Assembly (NCBI RefSeq): GCF_046054165.1
Contig: NZ_JBFNXK010000008.1
Location: 1 to 64,000, forward strand
Direction of reading: 5' to 3'
Length of the DNA stretch: 64,000 bases
From: Celerinatantimonas sp046054165
Lineage (GTDB): Bacteria > Pseudomonadota > Gammaproteobacteria > Enterobacterales > Celerinatantimonadaceae
Below, piece by piece: positions 7,526-17,298 of this stretch. The notes under the pieces were generated by a model that was given only the letters and a program-made list of their open reading frames with translations, made no database searches and had not been told where the DNA came from. Position numbers and translations under genes: made by a program. Every line of letters begins with the position of its first letter. Within the stretch, counting starts at the first letter, position 1.

Positions 7526-9937
7526 TTAGACCAGACGCTGACACAATTGTACCAAATCGCTTTGAATAGCACCGGCTGTCACTTCTCGACCCGCTCCCGG
7601 CCCCTGAATCACTAACGGATTACTCTGATACCAATCCGAAGTAATCGCGAACACATTATCACAGGGGCGTAAATGGACAAAAGGATGTTCTGCATCCAGT
7701 GCAATCAACCCAATCTGGGCCTGTCCCTGTTCATTAAAACGCGCTAAATAACGAATAAATTGATGGCTATGAGATGCCTGCTCCAGTTGCTGCAGCATCG
7801 GGGCATCTAGCTCCGAGCTTCGTTGCCAAAACTCATCCAGCGGTAATTCAGCCAGCGACTCCGGAATCAGTGATTGCAGCTCGATCTGCTGCTGTTCCAG
7901 GGCAAATCCAGCTTCACGCGCCAGAATCAATAACTTACGCTGTACATCCTGTCCGGACAGATCTTCTCGCGGATCCGGTTCGGTTAACCCTTGTTGCCAG
8001 GCTTCATGCAGCAACTGCGAAAATGGTTTTCGTCCATCGTACTGCTGAAACAACCAGCTTAACGTTCCTGAGAAAATCCCACTGATTTCGCGAATTTTAT
8101 CTCCGGAATCGCGGAGCATCTGGATACTGGACTGAACCGGTAACCCCGCCCCAACGGTAGCGTTATAGAGCCAGTGCCCACCATATTCATGAAAGAGCTG
8201 ACAGGTCTGCTGATAAAAAGACAACTCAGCGGAACCAGCATATTTATTGGCAGTAATCACATGGATCCCATGTCGAGCCAACTGCGGATAGTAACGGCTG
8301 ACAGTTTCACTGGCTGTCATATCCACTACCACTAACTCATCAAAAGGATGATGCCGTAATTGATCCAATAACTCCTGCCAAATCAAAGGATGCGGTGTAA
8401 AATGATCCAAAATACTGACCGGATCAAGCCCTTGCATATTGAGCATGCCGCCGGTTCGGCCAAAGAGTCCCGCTAAAATCAACCGCTGATGAAACCGTTG
8501 CTCCAGTTCAGAGCGTTCCCGCGCAAACAGCGATAACCATAACGATCCAATATTACCTTTGCCAAAAACCACCACCCCAATCTGCCGAGGAGCATCAAAC
8601 AGAGCCTGATGTAACTCCTTAACCAATGGATCTAGAGTGATCTGGGGCAATACGGCAATCAGGCTTAAATGAGCCGGCCCGTGTTGAATAAAACTGATAG
8701 GTTGGCGAGCTAATAATCGGTAAAACTGACTACTATGTTCCGCATGTTCACTCACCCCACGTCCGACCAGCGCCAGCAAACAAAATCCACCCTGTCCCTG
8801 AACCGGGCATTGCCGTGGCGCAGCCCATTGTTCAATCGACTGTAGAGCCTGCGGATAAAGCTCGGCGGTATAAGCCAGACGAATTGTGTCGCAATCACGG
8901 CGTTGCTGCCAGGTCAGCGGTTTTAACTGCTGCTCATCGAGATAACATAACAGCTGATTCAGAACCGTTTCTTGGCCATCAAAATCAATGTCAATGAGGT
9001 ACACATTATCTAAAGCAGAAACAATACGGGCACCGGGACCCTCACAACGCTGACGGACAATCTGAGTCATCCCATCATCAGGGGTATAACTACATCGCAA
9101 CATGAGCCGCTGTTTCGAACGAGACAACGGTTCAAGAGAGCGAGCATGTAACACCGAGGCGCCGATTCGGGAGAGTTCACTCGCCTCTGCATGGGACAAC
9201 TTGGTTAATAATTTAGCGCTACGCACTTTTCGCGGATCCGCACTGTAGATCCCCGCCACATCACTCCAGATCGTCGTGGCCGCCGCATCCGACAACGCTG
9301 CGAGCTCTGTCGCTGAGTAATCACTGCCATTGCGCCCTAATGTAATCGTATGCCCACCGGGCTCCCGGGCAATAAAACCGGTGATGACTAACCGGGCATC
9401 GGCCGGATACGCTGCCAATAACTGCTGCAAAAGCGGCTGACTACAGGCAAAATCGACTTGGGGCTGAGCCCCATCTGGGGCTCGTAAAAAATCACGAGAA
9501 TCAATCCAATCCGCCAACAGGTGTTGCTGTTGGAGCAATGCACTTAAGAGTCGAGCGGACCAGCGTTCCCCAAAAGAGAGGATCTCATTACATGTCCAGC
9601 GATCTAACTGCTGTTCTAGGTAATGCGTGATTTGAATTTGGTCCTGTTGCAACGCCGCCGTTAACTTAGCTGCGAGTTCTTCATTTAATAACTGAGAAAC
9701 CAACTCCAACTGGTAGCTTAGCAGCGATTCTAAAACATCGACCGCGGCCGGATCGGCATTGCTCGCTAAATCTAACAACTCGAGCAACCGATTCGTGGTT
9801 TTCCCTGCCGCCGAAACCACTATCAGATCACCAGCCACCGAATAGCGCTCAATAATCTGAGTGACACGCCGGAAACAACTGGCATCCGCCAAACTGCTGC
9901 CCCCAAATTTATGAACGTGACGAGCCTGCTCGCTCAT
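7526..9937 (-). CDS. metL: Bifunctional aspartokinase II / homoserine dehydrogenase II
   Basis: Catalyses the first and third steps of the aspartate pathway leading to methionine. The 803-residue fusion has an N-terminal aspartokinase (KFGGSS at 10-15; LGRNGSDYSAT at 200-210). A central regulatory region follows, then a homoserine dehydrogenase with NAD(P) motif GKGNIGSLW (459-467) and the TANKYA motif further on. It lies 1 base downstream of metB on the same strand and so forms a metBL operon under MetJ control. Clustering with metB and metJ favours MetL over ThrA. Relatives of this isozyme are usually not feedback-inhibited by amino acids, and their expression is set by MetJ. Confidence 0.96.
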   Translation of the reverse strand: MSEQARHVHKFGGSSLADASCFRRVTQIIERYSVAGDLIVVSAAGKTTNRLLELLDLASNADPAAVDVLESLLSYQLELVSQLLNEELAAKLTAALQQDQIQITHYLEQQLDRWTCNEILSFGERWSARLLSALLQQQHLLADWIDSRDFLRAPDGAQPQVDFACSQPLLQQLLAAYPADARLVITGFIAREPGGHTITLGRNGSDYSATELAALSDAAATTIWSDVAGIYSADPRKVRSAKLLTKLSHAEASELSRIGASVLHARSLEPLSRSKQRLMLRCSYTPDDGMTQIVRQRCEGPGARIVSALDNVYLIDIDFDGQETVLNQLLCYLDEQQLKPLTWQQRRDCDTIRLAYTAELYPQALQSIEQWAAPRQCPVQGQGGFCLLALVGRGVSEHAEHSSQFYRLLARQPISFIQHGPAHLSLIAVLPQITLDPLVKELHQALFDAPRQIGVVVFGKGNIGSLWLSLFARERSELEQRFHQRLILAGLFGRTGGMLNMQGLDPVSILDHFTPHPLIWQELLDQLRHHPFDELVVVDMTASETVSRYYPQLARHGIHVITANKYAGSAELSFYQQTCQLFHEYGGHWLYNATVGAGLPVQSSIQMLRDSGDKIREISGIFSGTLSWLFQQYDGRKPFSQLLHEAWQQGLTEPDPREDLSGQDVQRKLLILAREAGFALEQQQIELQSLIPESLAELPLDEFWQRSSELDAPMLQQLEQASHSHQFIRYLARFNEQGQAQIGLIALDAEHPFVHLRPCDNVFAITSDWYQSNPLVIQGPGAGREVTAGAIQSDLVQLCQRLV

Positions 9938-9938
9938 A

Positions 9939-11096
9939 TTATTTCCCTACCGAGGCTAAAGCCTGCTCAAGATCTGCAATTAAATCTCTGGCATCTTCCA
10001 GCCCCACCGATACGCGTAACAACTGAGGGGTAATGCCAGCTTCTAACTGATCGGCCTCCGACATCCCGGCATGAGTCATCTTGGCCGGATGAGCAATTAA
10101 ACTTTCGACCCCACCCAGCGATTCAGCCAGACAAAATAACTGCAATTGGTCTAAAAAGGCAGCCATACCCTGCTCATCCAAATCGATCTCAAAACTAAAC
10201 ATAGCTCCGAATCCACGTTGTTGCCGTTTCGCAAGTTGATGTTGGGGATGAGATTCTAACCCCGGATAATAGACCTGTTTAATCAAGGGATGCTGATCTA
10301 AAAATGCGACAATTTGCTGGGCATTTTCCTGATGTGTTCGCATTCTGGGACCCAAAGTTCGAAGCCCGCGAAGCACCAAATAACTATCAAATGCCGAACC
10401 TGTTTGTCCCTGACAGTTCGCCCACCAAGTCAAATGCTCATACAAGACTTGAGTCTTGGCTACCACCGCTCCAGCCACAACATCAGAATGACCATTAATA
10501 TATTTAGTCGTAGAATGCACAACGATGTCAGCCCCCAGCGCCAACGGCTGCTGTAGTGCGGGAGATAAAAATGTATTATCAACGGCCACCAAGGCTCCAT
10601 TGGAATGTGATTTCTGGCACACGGCTTCGATATCAACCAATCGCAATAACGGATTACTCGGTGTTTCAATCCAGACCAATTTAGGTGAACGAGCTAGCGC
10701 CTGCTCTAAAGCCTGCCCATCATTTTGATCCAGGAAAATCACCTCAAACAACCCACGAGCTGCCAATGATTTAAATAACCGATAACTCCCACCATAACAA
10801 TCATGAGGGGCAACCAGAATATCTCCTGGATTTAATAAGGAGCAAACCAAATGCACGGCGGACATCCCGGTATTCGTAATCACCGCACCGACTCCATCTT
10901 CCAGTTCAGCCATAGCCTGCGCCAATACACTACGGGTCGGGTTATTACTACGACTATAATCAAAAGGCCCTTTCTGATTAAATGTAGGAAAACTGTAGTT
11001 GGTCGACAAATAAATAGGGGGGACCACAGAACCATATGCGGTGTCGGTTTCGATACCGTTACGCACGGCAATGGTGTTGATCTGACGTTTGCTCAT
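9939..11096 (-). CDS. metB: Cystathionine gamma-synthase
   Basis: A PLP enzyme that condenses O-succinylhomoserine with cysteine to give cystathionine in methionine synthesis. The 385-residue protein has the PLP lysine K198 in HSTTKYINGHSD, the same position as in E. coli MetB, plus the SRSNNPTR and ETPSNP motifs. It is the first gene of the metBL unit and diverges from metJ across a region with Met boxes. Related Cys/Met-metabolism enzymes (MetC, MetZ) are alternatives, but context and length favour MetB. Confidence 0.96.
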   Translation of the reverse strand: MSKRQINTIAVRNGIETDTAYGSVVPPIYLSTNYSFPTFNQKGPFDYSRSNNPTRSVLAQAMAELEDGVGAVITNTGMSAVHLVCSLLNPGDILVAPHDCYGGSYRLFKSLAARGLFEVIFLDQNDGQALEQALARSPKLVWIETPSNPLLRLVDIEAVCQKSHSNGALVAVDNTFLSPALQQPLALGADIVVHSTTKYINGHSDVVAGAVVAKTQVLYEHLTWWANCQGQTGSAFDSYLVLRGLRTLGPRMRTHQENAQQIVAFLDQHPLIKQVYYPGLESHPQHQLAKRQQRGFGAMFSFEIDLDEQGMAAFLDQLQLFCLAESLGGVESLIAHPAKMTHAGMSEADQLEAGITPQLLRVSVGLEDARDLIADLEQALASVGK

Positions 11097-11149
11097 GAAT
11101 ACTCTCGCTGACTCTAGTATGCTCGTGGTAGCTTACTATTTAGCAATAA

Positions 11150-11181
11150 AGACGTCAACACTTCTAGACGTCTAAAGCTCC
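11150..11181. promoter_or_regulatory. Tandem Met boxes (MetJ operator)
   Basis: Four adjacent 8-bp units lie between metB and metJ: AGACGTCA (11150-11157), ACACTTCT, AGACGTCT (11166-11173, a perfect consensus) and AAAGCTCC. MetJ with S-adenosylmethionine binds arrays of AGACGTCT cooperatively. The site is placed to repress both metB and metJ. Confidence 0.88.
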
Positions 11182-11192
11182 TGCCGTACAGA

Positions 11193-11221
11193 TTGTCATC
11201 TATAGTAAGACTGGGTACAAT
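11193..11221 (+). promoter_or_regulatory. metJ promoter
   Basis: TTGTCA (11193-11198) and TACAAT (11216-11221) are spaced by 17 bp and lie 30 bases before the metJ ATG, just downstream of the Met boxes. Confidence 0.65.
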
Positions 11222-11251
11222 GTCCTCAAGATTAGTCACATTATTTAGCTT

Positions 11252-11575
11252 ATGGCAACTGAATGGAATGGCGAGTGGATCAGCCCTTACGCTGAACACG
11301 GCAAAAAAAACGAACAGGTTAAGAAAATTACTGTTTCGATCCCTTTGAAAGTATTAAAAATATTAACTGATGAACGGACTCGACGTCAGGTGAATAATTT
11401 GCGCCATGCAACCAATAGCGAATTGCTATGCGAAGCTTTTTTGCATGCCTATACCGGTCAGCCATTACCGACGGATGACGATTTAAGCAAAGATAAAAAT
11501 CAACCGATCCCTGACAGCGCTTTGGAACTCATGCGTCTGCTAGGTGTTGAGCCCCCTTCGGATAGCGATGAATAA
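11252..11575 (+). CDS. metJ: Methionine repressor MetJ
   Basis: A ribbon-helix-helix repressor that uses S-adenosylmethionine as corepressor to shut off methionine genes. The 107-residue sequence matches the enteric family closely: KKITVSIPLKVLKILTDERTRRQVNNLRHATNSELL is the family core, with the DNA-contacting ribbon at KKITVSIP. It is divergent from metBL with Met boxes between them, so autoregulation is expected. Confidence 0.97.
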   Translation: MATEWNGEWISPYAEHGKKNEQVKKITVSIPLKVLKILTDERTRRQVNNLRHATNSELLCEAFLHAYTGQPLPTDDDLSKDKNQPIPDSALELMRLLGVEPPSDSDE

Positions 11576-11908
11576 TTTTTTAACGCTCATCCCAACGTTT
11601 TTCCCATCGCGCCTTAGCACCACAGCGTTAAGGCGCGTTCAGTAGATCTCAAATATCAGATCCAGCCCGGAGCATCTGCTTTGCTCCTGTGCCCAAAGCC
11701 CGCTACAATCCTCCAACAAGTGACTCTATACCGGTTTAATAGTGCATTAAGCAGTGATGAGCGCGTCTGGCCGTGGCTTCATGTATGAAACAAACCAGAC
11801 ACGCACATACCATAGATGTTTACTGATCTCTTCTAACCGGAGTTTAACCTAACCCAAATCAATGCAAGCCCAGAGGCTTTCATAACAATTACATCAGAGA
11901 TACGTTCA
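11576..11908. other. Intergenic region metJ-tex (333 bp) with two hairpins
   Basis: Two inverted repeats stand out. The first is CGCGCCTTA/TAAGGCGCG (11608-11616/11629-11637), 33 bases after metJ, probably its transcription end although no U tract follows. The second is GTCTGG/CCAGAC (11765-11770/11795-11800), of unknown role. I see no coding sequence. A tex promoter should be present but is not clear. Confidence 0.45.
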
Positions 11909-14230
11909 ATGAGCTTAACGATCGACCAACAAATAGCGTCTGAACTAGGTGTCGCTTCGCCACAGGTTCAGGCAGCCATCGGATTACTGGATGAAGGTGC
12001 CACCGTTCCCTTTATCGCCCGTTATCGAAAAGAAGTTACCGGTGGGCTGGATGATACCCAACTGCGAACGCTCGATAGCCGGCTGAGCTATTTGCGAGAA
12101 CTTCACCAGCGCCGTGACACGATTTTGCATAGCATTGAAGAACAGGGCAAACTCAATGAGTCCCTACGTCAACAAATTATGTCCGCCGACAGTAAAACTG
12201 CTCTGGAAGATTTATATCTGCCCTATCGTCCCAAACGTCGAACCAAGGGCCAAATTGCCAGAGAAGCAGGTATTGAACCTTTAGCCCAGCAATTACTTGA
12301 AAATCCACAACTGGATCCGGAACAATGCGCGCAAGATTATCTCAATCCAGATGCCGGATTCGCCGATACCAAAACAGTTCTGGACGGTGCCCGGGCGATT
12401 TTAATGGAACAATTTGCTGAAAATGCCCAGTTACTCGCCGATCTACGAAGCCAACTCCAGGAACAAGCCCTGTTAACCTCAAAAGTTATTGATGGTCAGC
12501 AGCAAGCCGGACAAAAATTCCGGGATTATTTTGATTATCAGGAACCCTTACGAGAGGTTCCGTCACATCGGGCACTGGCGATGCTTCGTGGCCGTAATGA
12601 CGGCATCCTTCAATTGGCCTTGCAATGGGGTGAACCCGATGCAATCCTTCATCCAGCCCAAGTGGTCATTGCCCAACATCAACAAATCCAAAATCTAAAT
12701 CGTCCAGCCGATCCATGGCTGCAATCGGTCGTGCAATGGACCTGGCGGGTCAAATTGAGCCTTTCTCTAGAGAATGAGCTTCTCAACCAATTGCGGGAAC
12801 ATGCTGAATCGGAGGCAATTCATGTCTTTGCCGACAATTTAAAAGATCTACTCATGGCCGCACCAGCCGGACACCGGATCACACTGGCGCTGGATCCGGG
12901 GATCCGCACCGGAGTCAAAGTGGCGGTGATTGACGGCACCGGCAAACTGTTAGCCACGGATACGGTTTATCCTCATCCTCCCAGGAATCAATGGGATCAA
13001 TCGATTGCAACCCTAGCCCGCCATTGCAAAACTCATCAGGTATCGTTGGTGAGTATCGGAAATGGCACCGCCTCACGGGAAACCGACCGGCTGGTCGCTG
13101 ATTTGGAAAAACAGCATCCAGAACTCACCCTACAGCGAGTCGTGGTCAGTGAAGCCGGAGCGTCGGTCTATTCCGCATCGGAATTAGCCGCCCATGAATT
13201 TCCAGATCTGGACGTTTCGCTACGGGGAGCCGTATCCATTGGCCGGAGACTACAAGATCCATTGGCAGAGTTGGTGAAAATTGATCCCAAATCGATTGGT
13301 GTGGGTCAATATCAGCACGACGTCAATCAGGCGGAACTCTCCAAAGAATTAGCCAATGTCGTCGAGGACTGTGTGAATGCCGTAGGCGTCGATGTGAATA
13401 CGGCATCTCCGGCGCTCTTGGAGCATGTCTCCGGACTCTCTAAAACACTCGCACAAAATATCGTGCTGTATCGCAATGAAAACGGACCGTTCCCGGATCG
13501 TAAAACCTTAACCAAAGTTCCGCGTCTTGGAGCCAAAGCCTTCGAACAATCCGCTGGATTTTTGCGGATCCGGGGGGGGAACAATCCTCTGGATGCCAGT
13601 GCCGTGCATCCGGAATCCTATCCATTGGTTCAAAAAATTCTAAAAAATACCTCATATTCCATTGAGCAGGTGATGAGCAACGCGACGCTTCTACACCAGT
13701 TCAATGCTGCTGATTATGTCGATTCTCAATATGGATTACCCACCATTTCCGATGTTTTAAAAGAACTGGAAAAACCGGGACGAGATCCTCGCCCTGAATT
13801 CAAAACCGCTCAATTCAAAGAAGGGGTTGAAACGCTTACCGATCTCAAAGTCGATATGCGTTTGGAAGGCACCGTCACAAATGTGACCCACTTCGGTGCT
13901 TTTGTGGATATCGGCGTGCATCAGGACGGTTTAGTGCATATCTCATCGTTGGCTGATCGTTTTGTCAAAGATCCCCGAGAAGTTGTTAAAACCGGTGATG
14001 TCGTCACCGTGAAAGTCCTCGAAATCGATTTAGAGCGAAAACGAATTGCACTAACTATGCGAATGGATGAATCTGCGCAGCAAACCGCCAAACAACCCCA
14101 AACAGCCACAGGAAACTCTCGTTCATCATCTACAGTGAAACCGAAAGCCTCTCGAAGCGCCCAAACGGCCGCTCCAAATAACGCTTTTGCCGAAGCCTTC
14201 GCTAAAGCTGAATTCAAGAAATCCAGATAG
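11909..14230 (+). CDS. tex: Tex (YhgF) RNA-binding transcription accessory protein
   Basis: A conserved cytoplasmic nucleic-acid-binding protein that affects transcription and stress tolerance in several bacteria. Its precise biochemical role is still debated. The 773-residue protein shows the family order. The N-terminal helical part contains VPFIARYRKE (about 30-39). A YqgF/RNase H-like fold follows, with LDPGIRTG near 330. Two helix-hairpin-helix motifs follow (VDVNTAS, then KTLTKVPRLGAKAFEQSAGF). An S1 domain lies near residues 650-720 (LEGTVTNVTHFGAFVDIGVHQDG). The C-terminal tail is Ser/Thr/Ala-rich and probably disordered. Confidence 0.96.
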   Translation: MSLTIDQQIASELGVASPQVQAAIGLLDEGATVPFIARYRKEVTGGLDDTQLRTLDSRLSYLRELHQRRDTILHSIEEQGKLNESLRQQIMSADSKTALEDLYLPYRPKRRTKGQIAREAGIEPLAQQLLENPQLDPEQCAQDYLNPDAGFADTKTVLDGARAILMEQFAENAQLLADLRSQLQEQALLTSKVIDGQQQAGQKFRDYFDYQEPLREVPSHRALAMLRGRNDGILQLALQWGEPDAILHPAQVVIAQHQQIQNLNRPADPWLQSVVQWTWRVKLSLSLENELLNQLREHAESEAIHVFADNLKDLLMAAPAGHRITLALDPGIRTGVKVAVIDGTGKLLATDTVYPHPPRNQWDQSIATLARHCKTHQVSLVSIGNGTASRETDRLVADLEKQHPELTLQRVVVSEAGASVYSASELAAHEFPDLDVSLRGAVSIGRRLQDPLAELVKIDPKSIGVGQYQHDVNQAELSKELANVVEDCVNAVGVDVNTASPALLEHVSGLSKTLAQNIVLYRNENGPFPDRKTLTKVPRLGAKAFEQSAGFLRIRGGNNPLDASAVHPESYPLVQKILKNTSYSIEQVMSNATLLHQFNAADYVDSQYGLPTISDVLKELEKPGRDPRPEFKTAQFKEGVETLTDLKVDMRLEGTVTNVTHFGAFVDIGVHQDGLVHISSLADRFVKDPREVVKTGDVVTVKVLEIDLERKRIALTMRMDESAQQTAKQPQTATGNSRSSSTVKPKASRSAQTAAPNNAFAEAFAKAEFKKSR

Positions 14231-14247
14231 TCATTCACTGACTCAAA

Positions 14248-14266
14248 GGGGAGCGATCCGCTCCCC
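14248..14266. terminator. Hairpin between convergent tex and MFS genes
   Basis: An 8-bp perfect stem, GGGGAGCG/CGCTCCCC with a 3-base loop (the true loop will be slightly larger), lies between the two stop codons. There is no strong U tract in either direction, so its efficiency is uncertain. Confidence 0.55.
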
Positions 14267-14284
14267 TACGCTTAAATGCATAAA

Positions 14285-15550
14285 TTAGGACACGCTAGCG
14301 GTGTTTTCAGTCAATGGTTTAGCAGGCTGAACTTCTTCTGATACCAACGGTTCCTCCGAAAGCTGGATCGGACGCCGTTTCTGATGGATCATTCCCATAA
14401 TATAAAAAGCTAACATCAGCACCATCAACCAACCAGATAGTGAATATAATGCGGCATAGCCCGTTTTCACCGCAATCATTCCAAATAAAATTGCACCGCA
14501 GCCATTACCAATATCTAGCATATTATAAAATGTCGCACTTGCGGCACTACTTTTATCCATAGACACTCGGGTCAGGATCTGAGTCTGTAATCCCGGGAAT
14601 AAGGTTCCAAGACCAAAGCCGTACAAAATCGAACAAACGATAAACCAGATTTCACTGGTAATATGCGCCAATAAAAAGAAGGATACTAAGAATAAAAGGA
14701 TCCCGGGAATAATAATACTAGAGGGACCATTTCGATCATAAATGCGGCCAGAAAAAACTCGAGCAATACACACACATACAGTTGATATCAAAAAGAAATA
14801 TCCTGGATGCTGAATATGATTTATATTTGCAAAAATAGAAATGAAATTCAGAACACTGCCATACCCAATCCCGAATAGTAGTGTCAACAAAGCGGGTAAC
14901 CGAGCGCCTTTCACTGCAAATTGATCAAAGATGGATATATGTGATTTTCTACGTGATACATTTAAATTTTTAGTCCGTTCGAAATGACAAAAATAAGTCC
15001 AGACTAACGCGATTACCTGACAAGCCACCGCAACCCAAAAAACGTAAGAATAGCTATAATCCAGTGCCAGCCATAACCCTAGTGCAGGAGCAACCGCCAT
15101 GGCGACAGTTGTTCCTAAACCAAAAAATCCCATACCTTCGCCTTTTTTGGAATTAGGAATAATGACCGCTGCTAACGTCGCATAAAAAGTTGTGGCAATA
15201 CCAAAACCAACACCATGTACAACCCTAATCATTAATAATCCATTGACACTACCAAATATCATATAACTGAATGCACACAAGAAAGAAATAATAATCCCTA
15301 GGAATAAGCACTTCGTCGTCCCTAGATATTTTTTACCGATATCCGTACACAATCGAATAATAATTGCTGAAAAAACAAAGATCCCCGCAACGAGACCCAC
15401 TTGTGTTGGCGTCCCTCCCATTTTCGAAACATACAATGGAAGAACCGGTAGCAATAAATGAAATCCAGAAAAAAATATCCCATTGGTTACAATGAGTGAA
15501 ATAAAATTCATATTCCACAAATTATCTCCATTAGAATTTCGACTCGACAT
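14285..15550 (-). CDS. Major facilitator superfamily transporter
   Basis: A 421-residue polytopic protein with about 12 membrane helices. It has MFS-style loops (RVVHGVGFGIATTFYATLAA in the first half, GLGTLFPGLQTQ in the second) and a polar C-terminal tail of about 30 residues. It resembles drug/metabolite exporters of the 12-helix class, but the substrate cannot be told. It stands alone, facing an 0.8-kb AT-rich non-coding stretch, which hints at acquisition from elsewhere. ATG at 15550. Confidence 0.85.
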   Translation of the reverse strand: MSSRNSNGDNLWNMNFISLIVTNGIFFSGFHLLLPVLPLYVSKMGGTPTQVGLVAGIFVFSAIIIRLCTDIGKKYLGTTKCLFLGIIISFLCAFSYMIFGSVNGLLMIRVVHGVGFGIATTFYATLAAVIIPNSKKGEGMGFFGLGTTVAMAVAPALGLWLALDYSYSYVFWVAVACQVIALVWTYFCHFERTKNLNVSRRKSHISIFDQFAVKGARLPALLTLLFGIGYGSVLNFISIFANINHIQHPGYFFLISTVCVCIARVFSGRIYDRNGPSSIIIPGILLFLVSFFLLAHITSEIWFIVCSILYGFGLGTLFPGLQTQILTRVSMDKSSAASATFYNMLDIGNGCGAILFGMIAVKTGYAALYSLSGWLMVLMLAFYIMGMIHQKRRPIQLSEEPLVSEEVQPAKPLTENTASVS

Positions 15551-16354
15551 AATGCCATACTCCTTTATTATAAATCTGACTATCTCCCTGAATAATTAAA
15601 TCAGTTAGTGATGACCAGAATGATCAAACGTCATTGAAATAAAATTAATGAATATGAAGTAACACTGACATCGCATGTAGCTTGAACAAGCCATATATTC
15701 CAGCAGGAAACTGGATATAATAAATAGCCAAAACGGCATTTCCACACATAGGTACAACAACAAATGGAGATTACATCAGCATTTCGACTTTAGAGCGACG
15801 ATCCAATATAACATCAAGACATCTTAAATAAATTCATCGCATTGATGATTTATAAAACCTCCTAAAAAATAATTCCTTAAACTATAAATGAGTATCTAGC
15901 TACATTCATTTTTTGTCAATAGAGAAAAAAGCTATCGTTATTTTCTTACATCTTATAAAATTCAAATATAGATTACATTTTTAGTTATATTTTATTTAGC
16001 ATGGACAACTAATTTTATACATCTAAAATCCTCACCGAGCAGATCTTTATTTTATCGTCTACTGAATAGATTCATTGAATATATTAAAAAAACAATTTAA
16101 TTTAATAATGACTTCATTTAAAAACTAATTCGATTAGATTGATAATATTAATAAGATTTTTTTATATTCATATTAAATAATTTCTATGTAAAAAAATCAC
16201 ATATAATAAATACATTCCTTCATATCAAAATTTAATTCCGATGATATGGACAAATTTGCTTTTAAATAAGTCTACATCAAATCAATGATTATCTAACGGC
16301 CCCTGTCGTACCCCTCCATTGACCGAAACGTCCCAAGGGAACTCATTAGAACAC
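15551..16354. other. AT-rich non-coding stretch (about 0.8 kb)
   Basis: This is the longest gene-free stretch of the window. From about 15840 to 16260 it is strongly A/T-rich by eye, unlike the rest of the window. I found no ORF above background, no RNA gene signature, no terminal inverted repeats and no transposase remnant. It must contain the promoter of the MFS gene at 14285-15550. Confidence 0.5.
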
Positions 16355-16384
16355 AAAGCTCCAGACACAACGCCTGGAGCTTTT
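16355..16384 (-). terminator. Terminator of the DUF411 operon
   Basis: The stem AAAGCTCCAG/CTGGAGCTTT (16355-16364/16374-16383) has a 9-base loop and lies 15 bases past the DUF411 stop. On the minus strand the stem ends in TTT and is followed by GTG; on the plus strand it ends in TTTT. It can probably work in both directions. Confidence 0.7.
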
Positions 16385-16398
16385 ATCACTAAGATCAG

Positions 16399-16839
16399 CT
16401 AATCCGAGTAATGGTGATATAACGATAGGGATCCATCTTGATGGATTGCCATTACATCAATATTTTCGGCTGGCTTCGCCGGATCCCCCATCCCTGGGGC
16501 CTGTTTCGGCATACCGGCCACAGCTAATCCAATCACATCTTTCGGGGCCGCTTTAAGCAGCGACCGCATATCCATCACCGGAACATGGCCCTCAAACACA
16601 TACCCCTTCAGTTGGGCAGTATGACAGGAACGAACTTGTTGCGGTATTTTCGCCTGCTCTTTAATGCTTCGCATATCAGTTTCAACATGATCGACGACGC
16701 TATAGCCTTGTTTTTGCATCATTGCCGACCAACGTAAGCAACAGCCGCAGTTTTCAGAACGATGTAATTCGATCGTTTCAGCGGCCAAAACTTGCCCGGA
16801 TAATCCCAATGCGAGTAGTGCTAAAGCGAATTTTTTCAT
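16399..16839 (-). CDS. Exported DUF411 metal-binding protein
   Basis: A 146-residue periplasmic protein. A signal peptide (MKKFALALLALGLSGQVLA) is followed by the DUF411 domain with its CGCC cluster (31-34). Later come a conserved SCHTA segment and the GHVP motif. DUF411 proteins are often linked to copper or other metal handling, so a periplasmic metal-binding role is likely but not proven. The start is one of two adjacent ATGs (16842/16839); 16839 gives better spacing to AGGA. The open frame extends ten codons upstream without a ribosome-binding site. It follows the small exported protein gene at 16888-17214 by 48 bases, probably in one operon. Confidence 0.85.
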   Translation of the reverse strand: MKKFALALLALGLSGQVLAAETIELHRSENCGCCLRWSAMMQKQGYSVVDHVETDMRSIKEQAKIPQQVRSCHTAQLKGYVFEGHVPVMDMRSLLKAAPKDVIGLAVAGMPKQAPGMGDPAKPAENIDVMAIHQDGSLSLYHHYSD

Positions 16840-16887
16840 CATTAATCCTCTTATCCTAAATTGTAAGTTCAAACAATATTCGCAATA

Positions 16888-17214
16888 TCAATAGGTTGTA
16901 GCAGCGACAAGGATCGGGATCGGTTCAAGCGGACCGACGGTCCGAGAAAGGTAAACTTTGGCAGATATCGGCTGTTGCAGCATTTGACCATACACGGCGG
17001 GATTTTGAATATGGATGGGAGCGATAAACGTGAAACAAAGCGCACAGTGATTTGATTCGGAATCCACACTCTCAGGACTATGGTCCACCGGAGTGACAAT
17101 CGCACACCCGGCATCAATTGATGAAGAAACCAGATGCATAGGAACGCTGGCATGAGCCCATCCAAAGAAGAGACTCAGCAGACATAGGATTATCAGTACC
17201 CGTTTGTGATGCAT
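16888..17214 (-). CDS. Small exported protein, DUF2946-like
   Basis: A 108-residue protein with a clear signal peptide (MHHKRVLIILCLLSLFFGWAHA). It has an HCALC motif at 56-60 that recalls DUF2946 proteins, often found beside copper genes. No enzyme signature is visible. It is directly upstream of the DUF411 gene, so a shared role in periplasmic metal handling is inferred. Family membership is tentative. Confidence 0.6.
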   Translation of the reverse strand: MHHKRVLIILCLLSLFFGWAHASVPMHLVSSSIDAGCAIVTPVDHSPESVDSESNHCALCFTFIAPIHIQNPAVYGQMLQQPISAKVYLSRTVGPLEPIPILVAATTY

Positions 17215-17298
17215 CCAGTTCCATACAAAATAGTTTGACTGAGCATGATGCTAAACGTTACAGCTACAGGAAAGTCAATGCTTAAGATACAATTCCGA

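Noticed and set aside
13921..14238. 105-residue ORF opposite the tex 3' end
   Set aside because: Antisense shadow of the S1 domain and tail of tex; no independent signals.
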